Assembly (NCBI GenBank): GCA_035651595.1
Contig: DASRFJ010000159.1
Coordinates: 1 to 53,581 of the forward strand
Length of the DNA: 53,581 bases
From: JAFARZ01 sp035651595
GTDB lineage: Bacteria > Actinomycetota > Actinomycetes > Streptosporangiales > Streptosporangiaceae
Direction: 5' to 3'
Made by a program: the position numbers and the translations under genes. Shown here piece after piece: positions 1 to 7,856 of the stretch. Below the pieces are notes generated by a model. It searched no databases and had not been told where the DNA came from. It saw only the letters and a list, made by a program, of their open reading frames with translations. The first letter of the stretch is position 1, and every line of letters starts with the position of its first letter.

Positions 1-141
1 CTGGTCATCCACCCAGTCGCGCTCGGGAGCGGGCTGCCGCTGTTCAAGGACCTGGCTAGGCCGCTCTCGCTGGATCTCGCCGAGGCCAATAGGTTCCCCG
101 ACGGGACGGTCATCAACGTCTACCGGCCGGCCAGAACCTGA
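1..141 (+). CDS. RibD C-terminal-type dihydrofolate reductase family protein (3' fragment)
   Basis: The window opens inside a gene whose last 46 codons are read here and end at TGA 139-141. The visible residues (ALGSGLPLFKDL, then a short beta strand FPDGTVINVYRP) match the C-terminal end of RibD_C/dihydrofolate reductase-like proteins, where the G-x-G-x-P-L-F motif sits near the NADPH pocket. Small stand-alone members of this family are common in actinobacteria and mostly of unknown substrate. The start lies outside the window, so length and catalytic residues cannot be judged. A hairpin 36 bases after the stop is its likely terminator. Confidence 0.7.
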   Translation: MVIHPVALGSGLPLFKDLARPLSLDLAEANRFPDGTVINVYRPART

Positions 142-176
142 CATGGCCGTCCCCGGATCAGGACATCTGGCCCATT

Positions 177-201
177 CCGAGCGCGTCGGCGGCGCGCTCG
201 G
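177..201 (+). terminator. Hairpin terminator after the RibD-like gene
   Basis: CCGAGCGCG at 177-185 pairs perfectly with CGCGCTCGG at 193-201 across a 7-base loop, followed by the AT-rich ATTATT. It lies 36 bases after the stop of the partial gene. There is no long T-run, as is usual in GC-rich actinobacteria. Confidence 0.6.
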
Positions 202-301
202 ATTATTGCGGATAGTTACCCCCCGATCCGGACACTGATGGCTACTTCGCGCGGCAGCTCACCTGCGGGCCGCCCGGCGCGAGTGCCGCGCGGCCGACGG
301 T

Positions 302-474
302 GCGCAGCCTGTGCCTGGAGTGCACCGTGCGGCTACCGGGACACGAGCCCACCGGCAGGCCCGTCAGCAACGTGGACGATTACCCCCTCGTGGAAGATCG
401 ACCCCCGCACCCGAGGGCCGCGTTACCACGAAAGGCAAAAACACCACGTTACCGGGACCCGTCCCCGCCCATCG
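302..474 (+). repeat. Dispersed hairpin repeat, copy A
   Basis: One of four copies of an interspersed repeat in this window (others at 17672-17836, 30764-30845 and 36923-37088). The core at 369-450 folds as three nested stems: outer AACGTGG/CCACGTT, middle CCTCGTGG/CCACGAAAGG and inner CCC/GGG. A further 67 bases upstream of the core are shared with copies B and C but not D. The 142-1028 interval shows no convincing gene: its open frames lack ribosome binding sites and follow the repeat and GC-rich sequence rather than any protein family. The hydrolase promoter must lie between about 900 and 1010 but I cannot place it firmly. Confidence 0.8.
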
Positions 475-484
475 AAGCCGCCCG

Positions 485-555
485 CCCGCCCCGCCGCCCC
501 GCCGCCCCGCCGGGCGGTCGGCACGCCGCCCCGCCGCCCCGCCGGGCGGCCAGGC
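485..555. repeat. GC-only tandem repeat next to repeat copy A
   Basis: CCCGCCGCCCCGCCGGGCGG occurs at 498-517 and again at 530-549 (period 32), inside a stretch of almost pure G and C. It begins just beyond the outer edge of repeat copy A. Comparable GC-rich direct repeats lie at the same side of copy B. Confidence 0.7.
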
Positions 556-1028
556 GGCCGGGCGGCCGGCGAACCCGGCCAGCCCCCGGAACAAGCCAAC
601 TGGGCCCGGTCCGAGGGGTAACTGTCCGCAATACTTTCGGACCACTTTGCGCAGCCGGAACTGACACCGAACGTACTGGGCCAAAAGCAGGCACTGCGGG
701 CAATCTGCACGACAAGCGCGCTATACGCCGGATGTCCGCGAACTCCCAGGCCCGTCGCGCACTCGATGTGACTGGTGGGGCGAGGCTGATAAAAGGAGAA
801 ATGTCGGAGCAGACTGCGTGCAATCGCCGCATGTCGTTCGGCTATTGTAATGGCCGTAAAAATAGCCCCCTGGCCAGCGGGTCTTTGCTGGTTTACCCTT
901 AAAGCGAGGGCTGCTCGACATAGAACTGCGGTCGGCGGGGCCGCGATCGGTGCTCGTGTGGGCCTTGAGCGCTCTACTATTGTCTGCCGGTATATTCGGT
1001 ATGGCGGCGGACCTGGAGGGCTTGGGTG

Positions 1029-2009
1029 ATGCAGGAGGTACAGGCCGCCGACGGTCGCCGCCTCGCCGTGGATTGCGTGGGAGCTACCGACGGCGCGCCA
1101 GTCTTTCTTCTGCACGGCATGCCCGGCAGCCGCAACGGTCCGCGACCGCGTGCGAGCGTTCTGTATCGCCTGGGCGTCAGGCTGATCTGCTACGACAGGC
1201 CGGGATATGGCGGGTCTGATCGGCATGAGGGGCGCCAGGTTGCCGATGCGGCGTCAGATGTGCTCGCGATCGCGGATTCCCTGGGCATCAAGAGGTTCGC
1301 CGTGGCCGGCCGGTCCGGCGGCGGTCCGCACGCATTGGCCTGTGGGGCCTTGCTCGAGGACCGGATCACCGCTGTCGCCGCGCTGGTCAGCCCGGCGCCG
1401 CGGGATGCCGACGACCTCGAATGGTCCGAGGGAATGACAAACTCGAACGTGGATGACTACGCCGGGGCCACGAAAGATGCCGCGGCCATCGCCCGGGACT
1501 TCACCAAACGGGCGCGCGAAATCCGCGAGGATCCGGAGATCCTGATCGCCAAGCTGCTCGGCGAGATGACCGAACCGGACCGGCGAATCGTCGAGGATTT
1601 CGGCATGCGCAAACTGCTGACGGAGACCTATTCCGAGGCATTCCGTAATGGCGCGGACGGCTGGATAGACGATGCCGTGGCGCTGTGCACTCCCTGGGGA
1701 TTCGAGCTCTCCTCGATCAAGGTGCCGGTGCTGCTCTGGCATGGCGAGGACGACGTGTACAACCCGGTGACGCACACGCAGTGGCTGTCCCGGAAGATCC
1801 AGAATGGCCACGGCAATAACAATGTCGTGGTCGACATCGAGCCCAGCGCGGCGCATTTCGACGCGATGGAGATCCTGCCCGAGGTCCTTGTCTGGCTCAA
1901 GGAACCCGTGGTTCAGAACGGCTGCGGGTCCAGCGCTCGCATCAGCCTGCGCTCCTTACGCAGCGTCTCCACGTTGGGGTGTTCGGCACCGATCACGGCC
2001 GCCAGCTGA
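1029..2009 (+). CDS. Alpha/beta hydrolase
   Basis: A 326-residue alpha/beta-hydrolase-fold protein. The oxyanion region HGMPGSR lies near residue 30, the nucleophile elbow GRSGGG near residue 95, the acid in HGEDDVYNP near residue 240, and the catalytic His in AAHFD near residue 276, in the usual order. ATG 1029 is chosen because GGAGGG at 1015-1020 gives an 8-base spacing; GTG 1026 is the alternative. The substrate is not predictable. The last 32 codons run 97 bases into the antisense of the convergent large TPR gene and look unlike a hydrolase C-terminus, so the functional fold probably ends around the codons before 1915. Confidence 0.85.
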   Translation: MQEVQAADGRRLAVDCVGATDGAPVFLLHGMPGSRNGPRPRASVLYRLGVRLICYDRPGYGGSDRHEGRQVADAASDVLAIADSLGIKRFAVAGRSGGGPHALACGALLEDRITAVAALVSPAPRDADDLEWSEGMTNSNVDDYAGATKDAAAIARDFTKRAREIREDPEILIAKLLGEMTEPDRRIVEDFGMRKLLTETYSEAFRNGADGWIDDAVALCTPWGFELSSIKVPVLLWHGEDDVYNPVTHTQWLSRKIQNGHGNNNVVVDIEPSAAHFDAMEILPEVLVWLKEPVVQNGCGSSARISLRSLRSVSTLGCSAPITAAS

Positions 2010-5000
2010 CTGATCACCGCCTCGCGTTCGGTGGCGGCGCCGCTCTCGCCGCGCTGCTGACGGGTGAGCAGCAGGTTGGCGCGGCAACGCAGCGTGTCCG
2101 GATGTCCTGGGCCCAGGGTGCGCGCCATGTCGGCGGCGGCGGTGGCCTCGACCTGCTCGGCCTCCGCCAGGTTCCGTTCGTCGGTCAGCAGGACGCCGAG
2201 CACCATCGACGCGGCGAGGGTATACGGATGGAGATCGCCGAGCACCAGGCGCAGGTCCGCCAGTACGCGACGGATCACCCGCATGGCTTCGTTGTGCTCG
2301 TCCACGAAACGCAGCGCGGTGGCCAGGTTCACTTCGCAGACCAGTGTGTGCGGGTGGTCGGGCCCGTGCCGCTCACTGTAAATGTCGAGCACATGCCGGA
2401 TCTCTACCGCCGCCTCCGCGAAGCGGTCGAGCGACTCCAGGTTCGTGGCGTGGCTGAGCCGGCAGGCCAGCGTGGAACCGCTCGACTCCCCGAAGTTGGC
2501 GATCAGCCGGTCCAGCGCCGTCACCAGCACTGGCTCGGCTTCCTCGGCGCGTCCGGCGCTGCGCAGGGCCACGCCCAGCAGAATCTGCGCGTCGAGCGCG
2601 CTGAAGGAATTCCTGCCGAAGGTATCCGCGCACAGCTCCGCGATTTCTTGCGTCTGGGTCGCGGCCTCCGCGTAACGTCCGGCCTCGAGAAGATCGCGGG
2701 CAGCGTTGCGAGCTGAAATCAGCGTCGCATAGTGCCGGTTGCCCACCGTCGTACGGAACCGCTCGTACGTGTCGGCGTCCAGCCGCAGCGCGGCGGTCAC
2801 GTCTCCGTTGAGGCGGTAGGAGACCGCGAGGTTGTTCGCGGCGCTCAGCGTGCGGGGGTGGTTCTCGCCGAACAGCTCGGTCCAGGAGGGATACGTCTTC
2901 TGGTCCATCGCGAGCGCCTCGGCGTACCGGCCGTCGGCGCGCAGGTCGGCGGCCAGGCTGCCCGCGGTCATCAACGTGTGGGGGTGCTCGGGTCCGAGGA
3001 TGGCGGTCTGCTCGGCGAGCACGCTCCGGTCGAGTTCCTGCGCTTCCTCGTAGAAGCCCAGCTCACGGAGGATGTTGGCCAGGTTGAACCGCACCTGGAG
3101 CAACTGCCGGTGCAGCGCTGCGGCGCGCGCCTGATCGGACTCGACCGATTCCATGGCCTGCCATGCGCTAACGAGATCGTGGGCGAGCCGGCGTCCGTTC
3201 GGCAGGTCGCTGCGCAGCCAGAGGTACCGGATCCGGTCGACGAACAGCTGGCGCACCGGTTCCTCGGCCGACAGCATCGCCTCGGTCGGCTCCAGGTGCG
3301 GCCAGATGTACCGGTACCGGCTCCAGGTGGCCGGCTCGTCTACGTCGCGGCGCGGCCGGGCCGCGACGAGGATCTGGTGGACATCACGGCGCGCGGCGGC
3401 GCGCTCGTCCTCTGGCATCCGGTCCTGGACCGCCGCCCGGACGAGCGGATGGACGATGACCTGCCCGGACGCGGCGTCGAGCTTGATCAGCGCCAGCCGG
3501 TTGATCTCCTGCACGACCCGGCCGATGATCATCCGCTCGGACAGCGCGGGGTCGTAGGGCTCGAGCATCTCCGCCATGGCCGGGCTGTACAGCAGGTCGG
3601 TCGCGATCGCGTTCGCCATGACCGAGCACAGTTCGAACAGCCGCGCCGCGGCCGGTGACCGCTCGGCGAGCCGGGTGAGCGACAGGTCCCACGCGTTGGC
3701 CAGCGGGACCGGGTACTCCTGAAACTGGCTGACGGACAGCGTCCGGGTGGGCTCGCGCTCCAGTTCGGCTATGTAGGCGTCGACCGGCTGGTTCGTCTCC
3801 GCCAGCCAGGCGCCGGCGGTCGCCATCGCGAGCGGCAGGTCGCCCAGTATCCGGGACAGCCGGTCCGCCTCCTGGGTGCTGATCGACGGCACGCGGTGCC
3901 GCAGGTGAGCGATGCTCTCCTCCCGGCTGAACACCTCGACGGGAAGCGGGCGGGTGCCGCTCTCCGCCCAGGTCCGGTTCCTGGACGTGATCAGGACGTG
4001 GCCGCCGCCGTGCGGCAGCAGCGGCCTGATCCTCTCGATGTCCTCGGCGTTGTCGTAGATGAGCAGCCACCTGGGCACCGCGGTCCCGCGGCCCAGCACT
4101 TCGAGCACCACGCGGACCGCCTCGGCGACGTTCGCGGTGCTCGGCGCCGGTACGGCGAAACGCTCACGAAGCTGGACGGCCAGGTCGGCCAGTGACGCGT
4201 CGACGAACTGCGCCGCGCCGCAGTCGATCCACCACACCAGGTCGTAGTCGGTCTTGAAGCGGTGCACGTACTCGAGCGCGACCTGGGTCTTGCCGACGCC
4301 GCCGAGGCCGTGCAACGCAACGGGCAGGACCACGGCCGTGCCGTAGTCGCGGAGCTGCTCGCGAAGCTGGAGCAGGGCGTCCTCACGGCCGGTGAACTGC
4401 GGATTACGCGCCAGCGTGTTGAAGATGGTGGGCTCGTTGCCCGGGTACCGGACGCCGCCCGCGGCCATGGCTGGCTTGCCGGTCAGCCCGAGGATCCGGC
4501 GCAGCCGCTCCACCGCATCCTTCTCCGGCACTCCGGCGAGGAATATCGCCGAGCCCGCCGGGAACTCAGCCAGCGGCGGCGTCGGCGTCACGTACACCGC
4601 GATAGCCTGGGCGCCGATCTGTGCCAGCTGCCTGCCCCGGCGCGACAGGTACGTCGCCGAGACGACGACCAGCGACCTGAGGTGGGAATCGGCTGACTCC
4701 GCCGGCTCTGCCGTGGCGTGCTCATCGAGGCGCCGCTCCCGGACGCTGATGTCCGTGTCGCGCAAGGCGAACTCTATCCACTCGGCCCAGACCTGGTCTT
4801 CCGGGTAGAACTCGAGCACGATCTCGTCGCCACGCAGCGGTGCACGGCGGGCGAAGAGCTGCTTGGTGCGGAGCCGGACCTGCTCGTCCATGGGCGGCAG
4901 GCCGGTCACCGCACCGTCGGTGACGTGCGCCGTGATCCGCTCGAACGACGCGAGCAGCGAGCCCGGCGAGCCCGGCGGGTCGCCGAACACGGCAAGCGTC

Positions 5001-5845
5001 TCCTCGAACGAGTAGAACGCCTGGTAAGGCACCTCGACGGCGGCCCAGTAGTCGCGGCGCTGCGCCTCGGACATGCCCGTCGGCAGCCCGGCGAACTGCC
5101 GCACCGCGGCCGCGTGGCCGGCCTCGACCTTCTCCTTCTCCGCCTTGTCGTCGACCCGCATCGGTACTGGCAGGATGCGGATGCGGCGGTCACGGTGGCG
5201 CTGCTGGATGCGCTTGGCGACGTCGGCGCTGCCCTCGACGCCCTGGATGCTCAGCGTGAAGCAGTCGATGAGCACGTCGGGCAGGTGGACCGTGCAGATG
5301 TCGGCCATGTCGCCCAGCCCGGTCCGGCTGTCGATGAGCACGTAGTCGTAGTGGCGCTTCATGTCATCGCGGAGCGCGTCGAGGAATTCACCGCCGTTCA
5401 GGTCGGCGTAGAAGCTGTCCCAGTCCAGGCTCGCCAGCGTCGCCACGTAGTCGCGGTTCTGCTTGCCGGGGGACAGGAAGTCGAGTGTGCCGTCGCCGGG
5501 GAAGTCCCAGTCCAGCGAGAAGGCGTACTGCTCCACCCTGGCCAGGTCCCTGATGAGGCCGTCCAGCCGCGCGGGGCCCTCGGTCTTCGCGGCGACGCGC
5601 TGATAGCCCCGGATCAGGTCGATGATGCCGGGGGTGTCGGCGACATCGGTTTCGGACGGCAGGAACGGCCGCAGGAACCGGTGCAAACCCGGCGACTCCA
5701 GGTCCCAGTCGGCGACCAGCACGCGCAGGCCGTTGGCGGCAAGGATCCAGGCGACGTTGGCCAGCGCCATCGTGCGGCCGGTGCCGCCCTTGTAGGAGTA
5801 GAACGTGACGATCTGGCCGTCTTCGGTGTCTGCCTTGCCAGTCAT
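1913..5845 (-). CDS. fxsT: FxSxx-COOH system ParA-like/TIR-like/NB-ARC/TPR protein (FxsT)
   Basis: A 1310-residue multidomain protein, the last gene of the fxs operon. Residues 10-310 form a SIMIBI/ParA-like ATPase with deviant Walker A KGGTGRT (19-25), ADWDLESPG (45-53) and VLIDSRTGLGD (169-179). Residues 335-450 look like a degenerate TIR-like segment. A STAND/NB-ARC NTPase follows, with P-loop GLGGVGKT (513-520), a Walker B strand LLIYDN, the sensor strand HVLITSRN and a GDLPLA motif. From about residue 935 to the end there are roughly nine 42-residue tetratricopeptide repeats with G-x-x-HP-x-TL signatures. This domain set is that of the family named FxSxx-COOH system tetratricopeptide repeat protein. 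It is likely a sensor/scaffold that oligomerises on ligand binding (inference). Its ATG overlaps the fxsC stop by four bases. Confidence 0.9.
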   Translation of the reverse strand: MTGKADTEDGQIVTFYSYKGGTGRTMALANVAWILAANGLRVLVADWDLESPGLHRFLRPFLPSETDVADTPGIIDLIRGYQRVAAKTEGPARLDGLIRDLARVEQYAFSLDWDFPGDGTLDFLSPGKQNRDYVATLASLDWDSFYADLNGGEFLDALRDDMKRHYDYVLIDSRTGLGDMADICTVHLPDVLIDCFTLSIQGVEGSADVAKRIQQRHRDRRIRILPVPMRVDDKAEKEKVEAGHAAAVRQFAGLPTGMSEAQRRDYWAAVEVPYQAFYSFEETLAVFGDPPGSPGSLLASFERITAHVTDGAVTGLPPMDEQVRLRTKQLFARRAPLRGDEIVLEFYPEDQVWAEWIEFALRDTDISVRERRLDEHATAEPAESADSHLRSLVVVSATYLSRRGRQLAQIGAQAIAVYVTPTPPLAEFPAGSAIFLAGVPEKDAVERLRRILGLTGKPAMAAGGVRYPGNEPTIFNTLARNPQFTGREDALLQLREQLRDYGTAVVLPVALHGLGGVGKTQVALEYVHRFKTDYDLVWWIDCGAAQFVDASLADLAVQLRERFAVPAPSTANVAEAVRVVLEVLGRGTAVPRWLLIYDNAEDIERIRPLLPHGGGHVLITSRNRTWAESGTRPLPVEVFSREESIAHLRHRVPSISTQEADRLSRILGDLPLAMATAGAWLAETNQPVDAYIAELEREPTRTLSVSQFQEYPVPLANAWDLSLTRLAERSPAAARLFELCSVMANAIATDLLYSPAMAEMLEPYDPALSERMIIGRVVQEINRLALIKLDAASGQVIVHPLVRAAVQDRMPEDERAAARRDVHQILVAARPRRDVDEPATWSRYRYIWPHLEPTEAMLSAEEPVRQLFVDRIRYLWLRSDLPNGRRLAHDLVSAWQAMESVESDQARAAALHRQLLQVRFNLANILRELGFYEEAQELDRSVLAEQTAILGPEHPHTLMTAGSLAADLRADGRYAEALAMDQKTYPSWTELFGENHPRTLSAANNLAVSYRLNGDVTAALRLDADTYERFRTTVGNRHYATLISARNAARDLLEAGRYAEAATQTQEIAELCADTFGRNSFSALDAQILLGVALRSAGRAEEAEPVLVTALDRLIANFGESSGSTLACRLSHATNLESLDRFAEAAVEIRHVLDIYSERHGPDHPHTLVCEVNLATALRFVDEHNEAMRVIRRVLADLRLVLGDLHPYTLAASMVLGVLLTDERNLAEAEQVEATAAADMARTLGPGHPDTLRCRANLLLTRQQRGESGAATEREAVISQLAAVIGAEHPNVETLRKERRLMRALDPQPF

Positions 5846-7023
5846 CGGGTACCTCCTTCGCCATCGGACAGGCGGGGACGGGAACCAGCCGGGGCCACAG
5901 TACGCTCGATCGGCCCGTGCCGCAGATATTGCCGTTCTGCCTCGGCGATCAGGAACGGCATGAGCGCCACGAAGTCCGCGAGCGAACCGATGCCCCGCAG
6001 GGCGCGACGCATCGGCTCGGTACGGGGATGCGAGGTCGACTCAAGGATAGCTTTGACGGTACGCACATCCTCCGTCACACGTTCGCCCGACGAGGAGTCG
6101 AGCACGATCACCGGCACCACCCAGGCCGGCAGCTCGCGGGCGAGGTCGCGCAGCATCCGCTGATCCCGGCTGTTCGCGACGACCGCGGGATCGATGAGCA
6201 GCGCGCCGGGGTTGCGGTCGAACTGGCCGCCGGCCTTGGCGTCCGTGATGAGCACGGCGAAGTCGAGTTGCTCTCCGATCGTCGCCGCGTAGTCCGCGAG
6301 CGAAAGCTGCTGTTCGCGGAACGGCCGCCAGGCGGTGCCCGCCGAAGCCATGACCGCCACCGCCAGCAGCGCGGTCGACTCGCTCGGGCTGAACGCGCTT
6401 TGCATGTCATCGATGTCCGGCACGGGGGATGGCGCCAGCGGAGAGCTTTCCGCGAGGTCGACGATTTGCGCGGCGAGGCGTTCCACGATCGCCTCGTAAC
6501 GCGCACGGTACGGCGTCAGCCGGAGCATCGCGGCGAGGCCGTTGTCCAGGTACACCTGGTCGCCGGCGCCAAGCGCGAGCGCACGGTCAAGCGCGGGTGG
6601 CGTCCGGCCGGGCGGCAGCGGCACCCAGAGCACCGGGATCACCCGGCTGAGCGGCTCGCTGACCTCGGCGTCGGTCAGCCGTTGCTGGAAGCAGGCCCAT
6701 TCGCGGCCGGGCCAGGACCGGGTGAAGTACCCCTCCGAGTAGAGCGGCACGAAGACTTCCGCGGCGCTCAGCGCGCGGGTGAGCAGCGCCTTCCAGTTGG
6801 AGTCGAGCGGGATCTCCTGATCGTAGAAGCCGGTGACCAGGTGGGACCGGCGCCGCGGTGCGTGCCGGCGGACGGCCGCGGCGAGTTCGGTGTAGAACGA
6901 CCGCACCCACCGGTCATGCGAGGCATCCCGGGCGCCTTCCAGTGGCGGGGAGTGCGCGTAGCTCAGGTAGAAATAGCTGGCGCGCACCCCGACCGCGTCC
7001 GCTGTCAGCGCGGGTCCGGTCAT
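5842..7023 (-). CDS. fxsC: TIR-like protein FxsC
   Basis: A 393-residue protein with an N-terminal TIR-like domain: FYLSYAHS at 18-25, then RSWPGREW at 102-109, where E108 sits at the position of the NADase glutamate of TIR enzymes. After about residue 220 a second region (SPSESTALLAVAVMASAGTA and following) has the character of the C-terminal domain typical of FxsC proteins, with a conserved VPVIVLDS strand. It is coupled to both neighbours by four-base overlaps (7020-7023 and 5842-5845). Family membership is well supported by context and motifs. Whether it hydrolyses NAD is unknown. Confidence 0.87.
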   Translation of the reverse strand: MTGPALTADAVGVRASYFYLSYAHSPPLEGARDASHDRWVRSFYTELAAAVRRHAPRRRSHLVTGFYDQEIPLDSNWKALLTRALSAAEVFVPLYSEGYFTRSWPGREWACFQQRLTDAEVSEPLSRVIPVLWVPLPPGRTPPALDRALALGAGDQVYLDNGLAAMLRLTPYRARYEAIVERLAAQIVDLAESSPLAPSPVPDIDDMQSAFSPSESTALLAVAVMASAGTAWRPFREQQLSLADYAATIGEQLDFAVLITDAKAGGQFDRNPGALLIDPAVVANSRDQRMLRDLARELPAWVVPVIVLDSSSGERVTEDVRTVKAILESTSHPRTEPMRRALRGIGSLADFVALMPFLIAEAERQYLRHGPIERTVAPAGSRPRLSDGEGGTR

Positions 7024-7856
7024 GATCCGCCCTCCTGGAATGCGTCGTGAAGCTGGTCCTCGCGTAGCACGAGCGGTACTACCTCATAGCCGTAGTAGAT
7101 GTCGCGGATGTGCTTGGCAAGTTCCCAGACGACCGTCTGGTAGGACGTATCCAGACCCATGGTCATCAGCCCGTAAATCCCGTGGGCCTCGTACAGCTCG
7201 GGAATGGCTGGATCGATCAGCGGCCCGTCCGGGGTGAACAATTGCAGCGCCCGCACCTCCCGCGGCGCCTGCGCGGGAAGAATCGGCGCCCAGATCACCG
7301 GCACGACGCAGGTACCGTGCACTGAGCTGGCGCCCGGTTTGGGGATCACCGTCCGTTGCGCGAACGCGTACCACTCCATGCCGCACCACGGACTGGTCGT
7401 GTACGGACCCGACAGCATGGCGACGAATACCCGGCACCCGCCGACGGCGTCGAGCAACTCCGGTGACCATCGACTGCCATCCGGCATACGCGTGTCGATG
7501 AAGCCGGGATCGGCGCCGACGGGTCGCCCGACGAGCTGGGCGACGTTTTCGGTGAGGTCGGCGAAGAACTTGGTAATCCGCTGGCGTCCGCCCGAATGCG
7601 CGTAGCTGATGAAGAACAACGGCGTACGCGGGCGGACTTCCTCGGCCACGCGGTAGCTACCTCCCGCCGGGCTAGCTGTGAGCAACGGCGGCGCCGAAGA
7701 GGCTTGCTGCCATTCACGCCATTGTGTCACGACATCGGCGCCCATTGGCGGAACGGTGATAATCTCGCGACGCAATCGCGTCACGAAACCAGAGCCGATA
7801 TCAGTAAATACCTGAAATATCGGTACCTGTCCCAAATCGGCCGGCCTACCCGTCAT
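7020..7856 (-). CDS. Second TIR-like protein of the fxs operon
   Basis: A 278-residue protein. After a 75-residue leader the TIR signature LFFISYAHSGG appears (80-90), then FVAMLSGPYTTSPWCGMEW (144-162), the beta-D/alpha-C element; E161 occupies the catalytic glutamate position of NAD-cleaving TIR domains. It is homologous to the N-terminal half of the following FxsC but lacks the FxsC C-terminal domain. I choose ATG 7856, which overlaps the fxsB stop by 11 bases; the frame stays open to an alternative start at 7910, which would overlap fxsB by 65 bases. Carrying two TIR-like genes in one fxs operon may indicate a paired or heteromeric effector. Confidence 0.8.
   Translation of the reverse strand: MTGRPADLGQVPIFQVFTDIGSGFVTRLRREIITVPPMGADVVTQWREWQQASSAPPLLTASPAGGSYRVAEEVRPRTPLFFISYAHSGGRQRITKFFADLTENVAQLVGRPVGADPGFIDTRMPDGSRWSPELLDAVGGCRVFVAMLSGPYTTSPWCGMEWYAFAQRTVIPKPGASSVHGTCVVPVIWAPILPAQAPREVRALQLFTPDGPLIDPAIPELYEAHGIYGLMTMGLDTSYQTVVWELAKHIRDIYYGYEVVPLVLREDQLHDAFQEGGS

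Noticed and set aside
238..902. Several overlapping open frames of 100-270 codons in both strands
   Set aside because: They follow repeat copy A and a pure GC tract, lack ribosome binding sites, resemble no family and recur as shadows at the other repeat copies in different frames.
1915..2009. Genuine C-terminal extension of the first alpha/beta hydrolase
   Set aside because: The 32 extra codons mirror the 3' end of the convergent TPR gene and show no hydrolase features.
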